Part shown: positions 11,896 through 23,849 of the stretch, one piece after another
Layout of the letters: the number at the start of each line of letters is the position of its first letter
Position numbering within the stretch: position 1 is the stretch's first letter
NCBI GenBank assembly: GCA_036971475.1
Contig: JBAIZL010000003.1
Coordinates: 108,744,070-108,808,069, forward strand
Direction of reading: 5' to 3'
Source of the DNA: Prosapia bicincta
Taxonomy: Eukaryota; Arthropoda; Insecta; Hemiptera; Cercopidae
Length of the DNA: 64,000 bases
Notes under the pieces: model-generated
The model's database searches: none
The model's input: the letters and a program-made list of their open reading frames with translations, nothing else
Told to the model about the DNA's origin: nothing
Program-made: the position numbers and the translations under genes

Positions 11896-13110
11896 CCGGT
11901 AAGTCTAATAGGTAAGTCAGTAAGTAAAGAGGCATGGAACCTTCACCCCTTCCACTCTCGCATTGGAGAAACTCTTCAAGTCTCTGCAGGAACGCTTAGA
12001 TCTGGCTAGATCCCGAGCTTGCACAATCTGCTTTCCTTTCGTGTCTTGTTTCCAGCTACACCTAGCTCCACAGCCCGGCAAGTCAAATGGGTAAGTCAGT
12101 AGGTGAAGAGACATGGCACCTCCGTCGCTTCTATTCTCGCATTAGAGAATCTCTTCAAGTCTCTGCAGGAACACTTAGATCTGGCTAGATCCTGTGCTTG
12201 CACAATCTGCTTTCCTTTCGTGTCTTGTATCCAGCTACACCTAGCTCCACAACCCGGCAAGTCTAATAAGTAAGTCAGTAAGTAAAGAGGCTTGGCACCT
12301 TCACTCCTTCCATTCTCGCATTGGAGAAACTCCTCAAGTCTCTGCAGGAACACTTAAATCTGGCTAGATCCTGAGCTTGCACAATCTGCTTTCTTGTCGT
12401 GTCTTGTATCCAGCTACACCTAGCTCCACAACCCGGCAAAGGTAATAGGTAAGTCAGTAGGTAAAGAGACATGGCCCCTCCGCCGCTTCATTTCTCGCAT
12501 TGGAGAAACTCTTCAAGTCTCTGCAGGAACACTTAGATCTGGCTAGATCCTGAACATGCACAATCTGCTTTCCTTTCGTGTCTTGTATTCAGCTACACCT
12601 AGCTCCACAGCCCGGCAAGTCTAATGGGTAAGTCAGTAGGCGAAAAGACATGGCACCTCCGTCGCTTCTATTCTCGCATTGGAGAAACTCTTCAAGTCTC
12701 TGCAGGATTACTTAGATCTGGCTAGATCCTGAGCTTGCACAATCTGCTTTCCTTTCGTGTCTTGTATCCAGCTACACCTAGCTCCACAACCCGGCAAGTC
12801 TAATGTGTAAGTCAAAAAGTAAAGAGGCATGGCACCTTCACCCCTTCCATTCTCCCATTGAAGAAACTCTTCAAGTCTCTGCAGGAACACTTAGATCTGT
12901 CTAGATCCTGAGCTTGCACAATCTGCTTTCCTTTCGTGTCTTGTATCCACCTACTCCTAGCTCCACAACCCGGCAAGTCTAATAGGTAAGTCGGTAGGTG
13001 AAGAGACATAGCACCTCCACCCCCTCCATCTCGCATTGGGTGTCCAGCTACACCTAGCTCCGCAACCCCGCTAGTCTCTAGTCTTATGGGTAAGTCAGTA
13101 GGTGAAGAGA
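11893..13110. repeat. 179-bp tandem satellite, about 6.5 copies
   Basis: The marker CCCGG recurs at 11895, 12074, 12253, 12432, 12611, 12790 and 12969, a constant 179-bp step. Each unit includes GTAAGTCAGTAGGTRAAGAG, CATTGGAGAAACTCTTCAAG, and CAATCTGCTTTCC modules. Divergence between units is low. The last unit (13020-13110) has an internal deletion of the central part. Minus-strand frames of 60-104 residues are by-products of the repeat. The first unit is fused to the LINE frame at its left. Confidence 0.95.
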
Positions 13111-13333
13111 AATGACACCTTCGCATTTAGGTCTGGCTACATCATGAATTCTCTACGTGTCTCTAAAATCTCGTCTACCTCCTTTATATTTTCTTTTGGG
13201 TGGATTCTGTGGATTCCTTGTGTCATCAGGCATGAGAAGGAAAGGGAAGGAGCCAACTCTACATGTGGTGCGCATGGAATTGGAAATTTATCTTCAGCTG
13301 TTCTAGATTCTACACTTAACATAATGTTTGTGA

Positions 13334-13349
13334 GACACACACACAGACA

Positions 13350-13386
<37 letters not shown>
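13334..13386. repeat. (CA)n microsatellite
   Basis: A near-perfect CA tract just after the 179-bp array. The open frames across it on both strands are artefacts of the dinucleotide. Confidence 0.95.
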
Positions 13387-13388
<2 letters not shown>

Positions 13389-13754
13389 TGAAGCCTTGCA
13401 TAAATAAGCACCACTCAGCTAATTTTAATTTTTGTTACAGGTGTCTCCTGAAGACATCTGACCTCCTAAAACTCATTTATTAATAATATTTTTAATTCAA
13501 TTATTATTGTTATTATTATTACTATGATTATTACTATTCAACTGTTTTGTAAATATGTAAAAAGATTGTATGGATATTATTGAAAAAATAAAAAAAATTA
13601 TATATTTTCTGAAGTTTTATTTCAAAGTCTCCCCTTATTGTGTCTGATAAGTGATTTTTAATTTTATTTGTATCTTGAGGGATGCTGTGAACGTCATTGG
13701 TGGTCACAAATTTCTTTATATATGGTAAAAATGGTATAAAACCAAAATGACATA

Positions 13755-14183
13755 TAAAGAGGTATGGCATAGACCACTTTACGTATTATATGCTCCTGAT
13801 ACTTAGAAGCAAAGTTTAGAAAGTTTAGATTAATCTAAACTCGCCCAAAAGTATTACCCGATTAAATATGTTATAATAAACAACCTCTTTTCTCATTATA
13901 TTCTCCTGATACTTCGTGGTGAGAGTTTTTAAAAATTTTACTTTAAGAAAGTATCAGGAGAATATGAGATGTTAAGAGGTATATCGTCAACCTCTTGTAA
14001 TATTATAGTCTCCTGATACTTCATGGTATAGAATTTTAAAATTTTCCTTACACAATGTAACAGGCGAATATAAGATGTTAGGAGGTATACGTCAACCTCT
14101 TGTAACATTATAGTCTCCTGATACTTTGGTGTGTTGCATAAAGTGTCAAAATGTATCAGGAGCATATAAGATATGAAGAGGTA
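13755..14183. repeat. Tandem array of imperfect hairpin units, about 106 bp each
   Basis: The motif CAACCTCTT..TCTCCTGATACTT starts units at 13881, 13988 and 14093 (steps 107 and 105). Each is followed by its approximate reverse complement (ATCAGGAGxATAT..AAGAGGTA). A more decayed unit begins near 13755. Each unit can fold into a stem of about 30 bp with a loop of 40-50 bases. This resembles a MITE that multiplied in tandem. Confidence 0.8.
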
Positions 14184-14375
14184 GGCGGTATTGGTAATCC
14201 CCGCCCAGAAAAAGTAGGCGGTATTGGTATGCCCCGCCCAGTCAACCCACCCAGTAGGTGCTGCCATCTGGTGTTAGAAAAATTAACTATATGTAAGAGA
14301 ACCTTGTTTGTGCTGCTACCTGGTTGTAGAAAAATTAACTATATATAAAAGAACCTTGTATGTGCTGCTATCTTT
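14184..14375 (+). repeat. Two short tandem repeats
   Basis: A roughly 31-bp unit (AGGCGGTATTGGTA..CCCCGCCCAG) occurs twice at 14184-14245. A 51-52-bp unit then starts with GTGCTGC at 14259, 14310 and 14362 and contains AGAAAAATTAACTATAT. No coding signal. Confidence 0.8.
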
Positions 14376-14900
14376 ACTTGTGTAGTCGAACCTTCTATAG
14401 TTCTTAAGAACTATACATTCATATATTTATTATGATAGAAAAATGGATAGTAAATAAAACAATATTTCTGCTGTTATTTTCAAATTTTATTAATTTAAAA
14501 AAATACATATTATTTACAAATATATACAGGTTGTAAAATATATTAAATAGCAGTTAATTTATACAATAATATTAGTTACATAATACAATATTCTAACCTG
14601 AAGCTTAAACAAATTTTCCCCTGAAATCGACGCCAGCTGTGCTCAGTTTCTCAACATCGTTCTGGAACAAAAAATAAAAATAATTAGCATTTTATTAGAC
14701 ACACAAGTTCAATACAAATTTGTGTGTAGTGAATTTGTTGAGGGTAGATATTTTATTTCATTATTGTTCTTATTTTCTAATAAATACAGTACAAAACTAC
14801 AAATATTTAAATATATGACAAATGGCGTCCCTTATCCTATGCAGCACAACTTTAAAATTTAATTATTAAGTTAAACTTTGATTACTTCCACTTTGGCGAT
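14376..14900. other. AT-rich stretch, nothing recognised
   Basis: Strongly A/T-rich, no open frame of note and no clear repeat structure. Confidence 0.5.
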
Positions 14901-14904
14901 CTTG

Positions 14905-15805
14905 GACTTCTAGGCCGTCTCAAATGTGCTGCCAAGGGACCACTGCTGCGACACAAAAGGAGTTGCAAACAACGCTGAACCTTTAGGCACTCATCGTGTT
15001 GATACGGTCGCTAGGTCCTGCACGGTTCTGCCACAGGTCCACTGCTGCGACACACACACGATGCAAACAAAGCTGAACCTTTAGGCACTCATCGTGTTGA
15101 TACGGTCACCAGGTCCTGCAAGGCGCGGTCACAGGTCGTTGCTGCGACACACAAGACGTTGGACACAACGCTGAGTATTTAGGCGCTCATCGTGTTGATA
15201 CGGTTGCCAGGTCCTGCAAGGTTCTGCCAAAGGTCCACTGCTGTAACACACAAAAGGTTGCAAACAACGCTGAGCCTTTAGGCACTTATCGTGTTGATAC
15301 GGTCGCCAGGTCCTGCAAGGTGCTGCCACAGGTCCGCTGCTGCGACATACAAGAAGTTGCAAACACTGCTGAGCCTTTAAGCATCCATCTTGGTCTTACG
15401 GTGGCTAGAACCTGCAAGGTGCTGCCACAGGTCCGCTGCTGCGACATACAAGAAGTTGCAAACACTGCTGAGCCTTTAGGTACTCTTCGTGTTGATACAA
15501 TCTCTAGGCCCTACAAGGTGCTGCCACAGGTCCGCTACTGCGACATACAAGGAGTTGCAAATACTGCTGAGCCTTTAAGCATCCATCTTGGTCTTACGGT
15601 GGCTAGGACCTGCAAGGTTCTGCCAAAGGTCCACTGCTGTAACACACAAAAGGTTGCAAACAACGCTGAGCCTTTAGGCACTTATCGTGTTGATACGGTC
15701 GCCAGGACCTGCAAGGTGCTGCCACAAGTCCGCTGCTGCGCCATACAAGGAGTTGCAAACACTGCTGAGCCTTTAAGCATCTATCTTGGTTACGGACCAC
15801 CCTAA
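14905..15805. repeat. 99-bp minisatellite, about 9 copies, with dimer organisation
   Basis: The anchor CCTGCAAGG or a close variant starts at 15017, 15115, 15213, 15312, 15411, 15510, 15609 and 15708 (steps 98, 98, then 99 throughout). Two variants of the second half exist: type 1 (TCGTGTTGATACGGTC) and type 2 (CATCTTGGTCTTACGGTGG). Early units are all type 1. From 15312 on, types 2 and 1 alternate, giving a 198-bp higher-order unit. Because 99 is divisible by 3, frames stay open on both strands (plus 15320-15805; minus 15129-15362 and 15603-15827). I regard these as repeat by-products, not a protein. Confidence 0.95.
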
Positions 15806-18085
15806 TCACTAAACGAGAAAACGACATCGCGTTGTAAATGTTTATAGGTCCTGCACAGAGTTTAGACGGAATCTAACTCTCTCAGGGGGCTACCAGATAG
15901 ACTTAAGGGTAGTCTAAGACATCTCCAATTTAACGCCATTAGGGAATGCCAGCCGTACATAGAGGCGACGATGGTTACAGACAGCCAATCACAGAATCAG
16001 AATCGAGCGTACGTCAAAAAAATCCACTCTTTGCAGTATATACAAAACGCTTTCTGTGCATAGTTACATCTGTGGTGCTGACACAATCTAAAGAAATATC
16101 GACAGAAATGTTTTTGATACAAGATGTAAAAGTGTCAGACCATTAAAATTTCTACATTCTTTACATTTCCTTAATAAGTCTTACATCCTCAATGCACTAA
16201 CACCTTCTTCTGCTGTCCTAGTTGATATATTAATTTTTTGAGCAAGGATCAAAATAAGATAGTTTAGTTAGAATCATAATAAAGCTTGAGGGCTAATGAC
16301 GGTGGGAAAACTATCAGGCACGTCCAACATCACATGGGCTTCGCTCCATTGTCTTGATAGATCCAATGATTTGCTAATGGAAATATCTCTATAGTGGGTT
16401 TATTATTAAGTAAGTCGGTAAGTGATTAATAAATATGAATATGTCTTCTGGACTGGTAAATGGAGTTAGACTAATAAATTCTGAAAACTATGTTTGAAAA
16501 ATCATTATACTTGGAAATAGTTACTGGCACAAACAAACGCTAAGCAGTATTTCTTCTAAGAATAAAACTAATAACAACAGATAAAAATATGCCTTTTTCA
16601 TTCGTTGGGACTCAACTTCCAACAAGGCCAACCTTTTCACAGAAAATAGTCAGAGCCTAAGGGCAAACCTTTGAAAAACCAATTGTGCTTATTTGGGAAA
16701 CACAGTATTCAGTCATGGGCAGTGGCAGTAATATGTAGCTTTTAGTAGAGCAAGAGTACCACGAGATATTAAGATTCAAATAGAAAAGAAAAAAAAACCA
16801 TGATGAAAATAGTTTCACAAAAACATTGTTTACCCAGAAATACTATTGTGATTCTAGTTTAAATTCTATTTGTATTTAAATCACATTAATATTATAATAT
16901 TTAAACTTTTAGAAAGTATTTACCAGTAAGATTTTCATTTAATTTTATCGCAATAAATAAGAAATAGCATTTGCGGCTACAAGCCTCTATAGCTTTTAAT
17001 CAAAAATAAAATGAATACACATTCACGAAAAATACATTTAGCATAACAAACTCGTTTCGATAAAAACGAGTCATCATCAATGCTCACAACCTACACTTTA
17101 CTTTAATACCTCGTTATATAACGCTTGGGAAACGTGCAATGATTGTTAAGATGACGACATCATCGAAACGCGTATGCTTTAATACATCGATATATTTCAA
17201 TAATTTTACATTAAATAGTTTTATTTGAGAAATCTTGCTAAACATTAATTTATAATTCTATATTCCTAATTCATATAAAACATACTTTTAATATTATTAA
17301 ATATCTACAATCAGATTTTTCCCTTAGTAAAGGTTTAACGTAAAACATGTATCGAGGGGCTTTAACTGTTTAGTTTCCACGGAAAGTATTTCTTCTAAAA
17401 GAAATGTTTTACTCATTTTAAAACTGTAGCTTATCCATTCTCATATAGAAGAATGTTTGTACGTATGTATGCGCCTAAATACCCCATTATCTCACAGACG
17501 GCTGTTCTAAGCCACTTTACATTATTACAGAATATAACATACACAAATTTACAGAATCCCTGATACTTTCATAAATATATGTTTAGAGAAAGTTGTTTAA
17601 AAAATCTTATAGCATAAAATTTACATTAGAAATCTACACATTTAAAAAAGTTACATTTTATATAGTATTTAGGGAATTAAATTTAAAATAACAGGGATTA
17701 AACGCAATTACCTAAATATAGAATGAGTGGTAAAAATTCCATTATGATATCTTTAGCATTTTCTGAGATAATGGGACAAACATAACTGCCAAATGACATG
17801 TGTTGCATAGGGAGGTACGTCTCCCCTAGAAAATTATATTTATGTATAAATAGGACTTATAGAATTAAAGGCCATTGAGTGCAGAGTACTATTAGGATGT
17901 TGCCAAGTAAAATATAGGTCTCAAGAAACTTACATTCAGTTTTAAAGAAAATACAGTTAAATTTATGTAGCAATTTAAACAAATAATGAAACATTAAATT
18001 TACTTACTTAATATCGACAGTTCTCAATAATTCCCAGTTATATTAAAATATACATACATCGCACTCACGTTCAGTTATTTACAAT
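15806..18085. other. No gene recognised; one short inverted-repeat patch
   Basis: Mostly A/T-rich unique-looking sequence. At 17050-17180 two segments with ATCGAAAC/GTTTCGAT and GACTC/GAGTC-type complements face each other, ending in a CATCATCGAAACGCG motif. This could be a small hairpin element. Short frames elsewhere lack support. Confidence 0.4.
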
Positions 18086-18087
18086 TA

Positions 18088-18326
18088 TTTGTGAATCGGA
18101 AAAGATAACCTTAAACTAGAATAAATCTGGCGACTAAAACAGCTGACTAGTATAATTCATTGTTGGCCTGTTGATTAAACAATGGATGTGAAATCTGTTT
18201 AGCTGTGGCAGGATAACGTCGAATAAGAAGGCATCCAGTGTTTCTAAAATGGAAAGATATTGAACTGGCTGTGGATGAACGGAACTGGTTATTTAAATTA
18301 TTTGTGAGTCGAAAAGATAACCTTAA
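18088..18326. repeat. Local repeats flanking the piggyBac insertion
   Basis: GAAAAGATAACCTTAA occurs at about 18097 and again at 18310, immediately before the piggyBac. A segment with AAACAGCTGA and TTTAGCTGTGGC at 18135-18260 recurs at 19620-19760. The piggyBac inserted into or beside an already duplicated sequence. Confidence 0.5.
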
Positions 18327-19592
18327 CCCTCTACTGCCCAAATTATAATTTACATTAAAAAAAAAATATACAAATTTAACCAGTATATTTTTTAGGCAAT
18401 CTATTATTTTAAAAAGGGGGCTAGGGGAGAGCTATGTGACTTTGATGGAACATTGGGCTATAAAAATTAAAACTTAAAATGGATGCATTTTTTGTTTTGT
18501 AACCTAAAAGTCACAGTACGCAACAACAATTTTGAAATCTGAGTAAAACCAATTATTATTACGGGTTATTATAGATATTTTTACCCAAAACATTTTTACT
18601 TATTTACAAACAAATTTGTTGTGAAAACAAGACAGGAAAATTATTACATCAAATTTTCAAAACTAAATCTTACAAAATGTTTCTAAGTAGGGTGAAACTG
18701 AGTAAAACAATTTGTGTCTGCTGTGAAACATATATGGACCTTGCACTTGGAGCAGAATACTTTTGGTGAAGCAGTGCAGTTAGACAATTTACGTCGAGCC
18801 CTCTTCTCAAGTAATGACGGCCAGTGACCAACCTGGACTTTATGAACAGCTTGAACAGAAACTGGTGCCATCGGTCTTTTTGGTGATTCAGCTATTTCAT
18901 ATTTAAATCTTAGAAGACTCAAATGTTTTTTTGCAGGCAAATTCAAGGCTTCATAGTTTTTCATACATTAGCCAAGCATTCAAAACACACTGGTCCATTG
19001 AATGAAAATACATTTTTAAATTCCACTTTTTAGATCTATTTTATGTTTGATAAATGCATCTAACACGTCGACTCCACCCATGAATTTTTTTTATCTTGTT
19101 TACAAGAACTATGCTAGGACATTCAATCTCTATTTTTTCTTCAATTTTAAGTAATAGAGTTTTACTTTTGCAAATGACTATCATTGTTTGGCAGTAATTG
19201 AGCTGCATCACTTTTGTTCAACTGCTCCTTATTATCAATAAGTAAAATCAGTAATACCTTGTATTACTCGTTCAAGTTTGTTTTGTCTTTCATCAGGATC
19301 CATTTCCACTATAGATGATGTAACTCTTTGTAAAATTATTTCTTCAAGTTCTGCTTCACTATCATTGAAGTCTTCATCTTCGAGGAATTATTGTATTATA
19401 TTGCTTTTGTAATCGTCTCATCACTCACGAAAACACGCTAGAAAGGCCACTTGTCAACACACACATAATGTATATAAGTGCAGGTTTCTATCGTGACAGG
19501 TTACTGCCAACTGGTACATTGCTGCCCACTGTGGCTCTGAAGATACAAACCTGTCTTGAGAATAATTGTCTTGTACATGTTACTGTAAAGGG
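18327..19592 (-). mobile_element. piggyBac-type DNA transposon, degenerate
   Basis: The 1,266-bp unit is bounded by TTAA on both sides (18323-18326 and 19593-19596), the piggyBac target duplication. The ends are imperfect inverted repeats, CCCTCTACTGCCCA on the left and the complement of CCCTTTACAGTAACA on the right. On the minus strand, 19010-18680 holds remains of the transposase C-terminus. A DQCVLNAWLMYEK stretch is followed by a cysteine-rich tail (CSKCKVHICFTADTNCF) like the zinc-binding domain that ends these proteins. A stop lies between the two. The catalytic core is missing or unrecognisable, so this is an internally deleted copy. Confidence 0.85.
18683..18964 (-). pseudogene. piggyBac transposase C-terminal remnant
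   Basis: The 93-residue frame is basic in its middle and ends in a CxxC...C...C..F..FH pattern at residues ~72-90, as in the cysteine-rich C-terminal finger of piggyBac proteins. It lies inside the TTAA-bounded element, oriented minus. Upstream coding sequence continues in other frames with stops. Confidence 0.7.
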
Positions 19593-19859
19593 TTAAACTA
19601 CCACAACATAATAAGCTACTAAAACAGCTGATCGATTGTTGGACAGACTACCTTCTAGAATAGTATGACGATGAATTTGTTTAGCTGTGGCCGGTGACTT
19701 CGATTTACGTGAAAACTGAAAGATACTGCACTGACTTTGGAAGTAGGGAATTAGTTTAATCTCGAATTAAATACATCAATGTGGTTTTGGTTAGCTTGAG
19801 GGAAACTACAGCGATATAATGAATGGAATATTAATTCTGAAATCCATTTCCCTAATTAC

Positions 19860-20084
19860 AAACAATATGAAGCCTTTTAAAAAAAAAATCGTTTGACGGA
19901 ATAAATTACAAAACAAGAAATAGTTTTGTAGAAAGTTTCTGCTGCTATTCACAGTTACCAAATTATATTAAAGACAAGATTTATAAAAACAATAACGCCA
20001 ATAACTACGGGCTAAGTAGTTTGTCACAGTTGCGCATAATACAAATAAAATCAGCAAACTTGCACATTCAAGGATACAAGCCTT
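19860..20084 (+). pseudogene. Broken copy of the 61.5 kb terminal-exon-like frame
   Basis: From about 19925 to the TAA at 20084 the frame reads as in 61565-61743 (NYGLSSLSQL then RIIQIKSANLHIQGYKP). An A-run and a gap near 19880 break the frame upstream. The two copies differ by few substitutions over the last 120 bases. Family not recognised. Confidence 0.5.
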
Positions 20085-20337
20085 AACGAGGGCACGCTTC
20101 CCTTTACCGGCGTATTTGGAGATTCATAATTCTTAATTAATGAAATATTTTTAAATTATTCGCAGTATTTTCGTTTGATTAGAATGTCTAAAAGCCACAA
20201 TAGTAGCTACTGAATAACAGTTAAACGTATTTGTTCAAATCTCAAGTCTAAAAATTACTTCCACTGAAGATGTTTATAAATAAAAGAAGGAACCAGTGTA
20301 AAGTTGTATAAAAGGAAAGAGACAGATAGCAACATAC

Positions 20338-20440
20338 CTTGAAGCCTTGTCCAGTCATCCCATGGAGTCCCGAGGGAAGGTGGTGTGTTGCCCATATTGC
20401 AGTGTCCAACCCCACTACCTGCCGGGCTCTTGCGCTGGTT
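20338..20440 (-). other. Exon-like cassette B, minus copy 1
   Basis: 103 bp between a TTTTACAG acceptor and a GTATGT donor. It is open in phase 0 and leaves in phase 1 with G as last base. It reads NQRKSPAGSGVGHCNMGNTP then PSLGTPWDDWTRLQ. If joined to cassette D (26911, opposite strand here) the frame would continue, so the two may belong to one ancestral gene. Function unknown. Confidence 0.5.
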
Positions 20441-20449
20441 CTGTAAAAT

Positions 20450-21640
20450 GTACAAGTTACCTTATAATATACATCATCATGTCACCGTCTCTGGCATTAG
20501 GGAAACTATATAGTTAGTAGCATGACAAAGCCCTTCATGATAGTGTGTAACTTATTATATGTGAAACTTAGAATTATTTAGTAATTTGTCAGACTAAAGA
20601 AAAGGTTTGTTAAAATGTAAGGTTATTTTGCTTTGTTTTCTTCAATTCCTTCTATTAATTCGCTCTCTCCTTGTATATATTTCTATTTAAAATTTTCTAT
20701 CGTTATTAAAATGATTTTTATTCGTACACTCAAGATTAACCATATATTCTTAAACTTTCGCAACTATGGTTAGTTAAATGTAGAACCAAATAAATTGGTG
20801 TAACAGGAGAAGAGGAAATTCAAGTAATATTAAAATGTTAGCATGTAGGATCCTTACATTGACCATTGTGGGTTTCAGGACACATATGAACAAATGAAAA
20901 TATAAAATTATTGCCCAAATATAAAAACTCAAGTTCAAAATTTGGTAAACCATTGGGATACTTTTAAAAACTAAATGTGAAAGGACACCTCAGAGTTTAG
21001 AAATGAATTTAACGCTGAGGCCACTTCAAGTAGTTCACGTAGATTGTATTACGTAGCTCCTCAGATATGTCTAAATATGTAGTGTTGCCGTTGCGCAAGC
21101 GGGTACTTATGAGCCACGAGTTTCTCTTATGTTTACTTCGGAATTCCCATGGTTACCTAACGCACGTGAAGCAGCAAAACCACCTGTACTATTGCTTCTC
21201 GGGTGAATACATTCGGCGACTGCTACTTCTCGCGCTTGTCCCAAGTGTGGCTTCAGCTTGATGCTTACTCTACACTCTGGACCTTATCCAGGCCCCCAAG
21301 AAGAATAATGTTACAGACGTGAATCCCCTTCTCTCACATTTGCCTATGTATTTACATTGTTTTAGTGCATTTTAGCATATTTTAGCTGATCTTATGAAGT
21401 GATGGTAATAATTCATTAATAATGCTCCCTTACTCACTCATATATAAAATATAATGACTGAAGCTAGTTTGGAATCCAATGACGTTATCATGCCTTCGAT
21501 GGCATCAGTTTGCAATAGTTACAACACAATGATGATGCCATTACAAACGATAGTTAATATATTATTACTCGCGATTCAATGTGGATTATCAATAATTATT
21601 AGGAGTAATATAAGATATAAAAGCGTACAAATACATCCAT
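20450..21640 (-). repeat. Inverted duplication arm (partner 9290-10490)
   Basis: Runs antiparallel to 9290-10490, with a GC-richer patch at 21060-21330. The first part (20450-20890) is also present at 62115-62545 in the same orientation. Frames in the patch are not shared between copies. Confidence 0.7.
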
Positions 21641-21789
21641 ATCTTTAACTAAACAGTTTGCGAGGAGTAGAATAATCAAAGAAAACCAGATTCAACTCCA
21701 GCAGTATTCAATTCCACAAAATATATTTGTAGAAGGGTTAGTACAAAACTCCACAAACATTTTACATGATTAAACTGACTGCTACTTAG

Positions 21790-23650
21790 GTTAGAGACCT
21801 TGAAATAATGTTTTTGGAGCGCGGAATACCTAATCGAACAGAAATTTGTGCTAGAATAATCATTTAACCCGCAATACCATTTACTGTACTCGCATTATTC
21901 TTGCGTAATATATCGGAGGAATTAGATTTAGGTGACAAGCGAAAGATATTGCTCTGGCCGTGGAGGTAGGGAATTGGTTATTCTACGAATTAAATAATTT
22001 CTGCGTATTCTAATAATTGTTGTTATTGAGAAGTTATGGGAAATAATAAATAACAAATTTAGATTATTCTACAGACAATCGCAGTCAAATTGGAGTGGCA
22101 CATCTGCAATCTTGTATGACCTTATTACTTTATTTTTATTAATAAGGTAATAATTTATTTTATTATTGTCTTCTAATTTGAGGGTAAAAGTTAGGTTTAG
22201 TATTGAGTTAATTAGCAGCTTAGCTAGTAAGAAGAATTCACAACAGTAACAATTAAACAGTTTTCTCTAAATCTTACTACGCATTAGTTTCTTAACACAA
22301 ACAGGCTAGCTTCGACGACGATGTCAGTGTTTGGGTGTAGAATTTGTGTTATGAGTTTAGGGAGTGTGATGATTTCTTGGGTGAGTTTTTAAGGAGTTTT
22401 GTTTGTTGTCAGCATGTTTTCTAGTGTATTAAGTGATTGATTAATGGGTGCGTTGGTGTGAAGGGTTTTTATGTCGAATGGTACTGTAGTTGTGTGGGAT
22501 ATAGATGGGTTTAATTTTGTTGATGAGGTCAATGTCATTGTGTATGGATTTGTAGTTGTTAAAGTTTGTGTGTGTATTTGGCTAGATTACGTGAAGTTGC
22601 CTGGGTGTGGTTTGTTATTGTGCAATATGTGTTTTGTTTTAGTGTATCTCTTGTTCTGGTTTCATGATTTCGGTGAATTCGCTTAAGTGATTTTTAATTT
22701 GTGTTTGATATTTTTGTATAGGGACTAAATGCAGTTCGGTTATGTAGTTTCTTGTCATGTATTTATTTACTTTATTGTCAACGTCTTGTTGGCGCATTAT
22801 TACTAAAGAAGAGCCTTAATCTGTTTTAAAATATTGAGATTAATTTGTTTGATAGACGTAAGGGTTGTGTGTGTGTATTAGATTTGCTTTGTTTAGTGTT
22901 TAATGTGTGTATGATGAACATTTTATATTCAATGCCTTATCTAATGCATTCATGGTGAATGTATCTGTGCTTTGTGTTGCTGATTCTGTGTCCAAACATT
23001 TGTTTATAATTGTATTTTTGGGGTGAGAGACATGTTCAAATTATTTGTTTAAGTCCTAACTCGTTTATATTAAATTCGAGGTTTATGGTGTTTATTGTGC
23101 GTAGGTGAAACTGGCGGTGGGTGTAAAAGTATTGTTTTGCGTCAGAGTTTTGTTTGTGTCTGATGCTCTGTTGCTGTCTGTGAGTATGTGCTTTGGTGTA
23201 TTGGACGGTTTCTCCGAATACTAATTGCAAAATATTAACGTTTATGTTCAATTATTGTTTATATAGGTCAATAAATAAAACCCTTTCAACAAACTTTACA
23301 TTTAATATTTGAGCTTTTTATGATATCAAATACGTTAAAAACTAAACAAATAAAACACATCTATATAATACATCAAAAAATATAGTCGGGAAATGGGAAA
23401 ATAATATAAAATTATTTATTGTAAAAATATAACAATATTTTCGTGTAAAGATATTAATAATGACTGAAGTGTGGTTGCCTGATATCACGCGTTAAGGTTA
23501 CATTATTGTTTTCATGGAAAGGTTCATTTTTCCTGGAATCTTAAGGAAAAAGGTAATTTTATCTGGGTGTATATCCAAATTATTATATGTTTAATAGTAG
23601 CATAAACCTGACGTAAATGGATTTAATTTTTGTTAGACTTTATACAAGAT
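21790..23650 (-). pseudogene. Penelope-like retroelement, most complete minus copy
   Basis: Read on the minus strand: leader 23650-23290, an N-terminal frame (starting MNINVNILQLVFGETVQYT at 23251 and containing FHLRTINTINLEFNINE), a block with MRQQDVDNKVNKYMTRN near 22800, and an RT part near 22560-22300 containing DLINKIKPIYIPHN and ENMLTTNKTP. The YVDD region is not visible. The 3' flank (22170-21790) matches 830-1140. Multiple stops make it inactive. It is the same lineage as the plus copies at 231-770 and 8060-9265. Confidence 0.7.
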
Positions 23651-23736
23651 TTCTTGGATTATTTTCACTTTGCTTGTTTCATCTTATTATTTTCATCCTC
23701 ACAACTACTCATACATTACAGCAAACATCAACTCAC

Positions 23737-23836
23737 CTTCTTGCAGTTTAAGGTGCGGGGAGGCTCCGGGGATCTCCTACGGGTTTCCGTGGCGCTTTGG
23801 GGGGGGGGGGAATCATCTGCATGGCTCACTAATAGT
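23737..23836 (-). other. Exon-like cassette A, minus copy 1
   Basis: A 100-bp segment bounded by a GCATTTTCAG acceptor and a GTGAGT donor. Entered in phase 2 it reads LLVSHADDSPPPKAPRKPVG and then meets a stop. It includes a run of ten C that may have slipped. Compare the 102-bp open copy at 25185-25286. The Penelope leader begins about 90 bp downstream. Confidence 0.45.
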
Positions 23837-23849
23837 CTGAAAATGCAAT

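Noticed and set aside
11917..13126. Repeated minus-strand proteins with LLDLPGCGAR
   Set aside because: Direct by-products of the 179-bp satellite; frames break at each unit because 179 is not divisible by three.
15129..15827. Cysteine-containing repetitive protein of up to 161 residues
   Set aside because: The 99-bp unit is divisible by three, so frames stay open on both strands without selection; no start context or homologue recognised.
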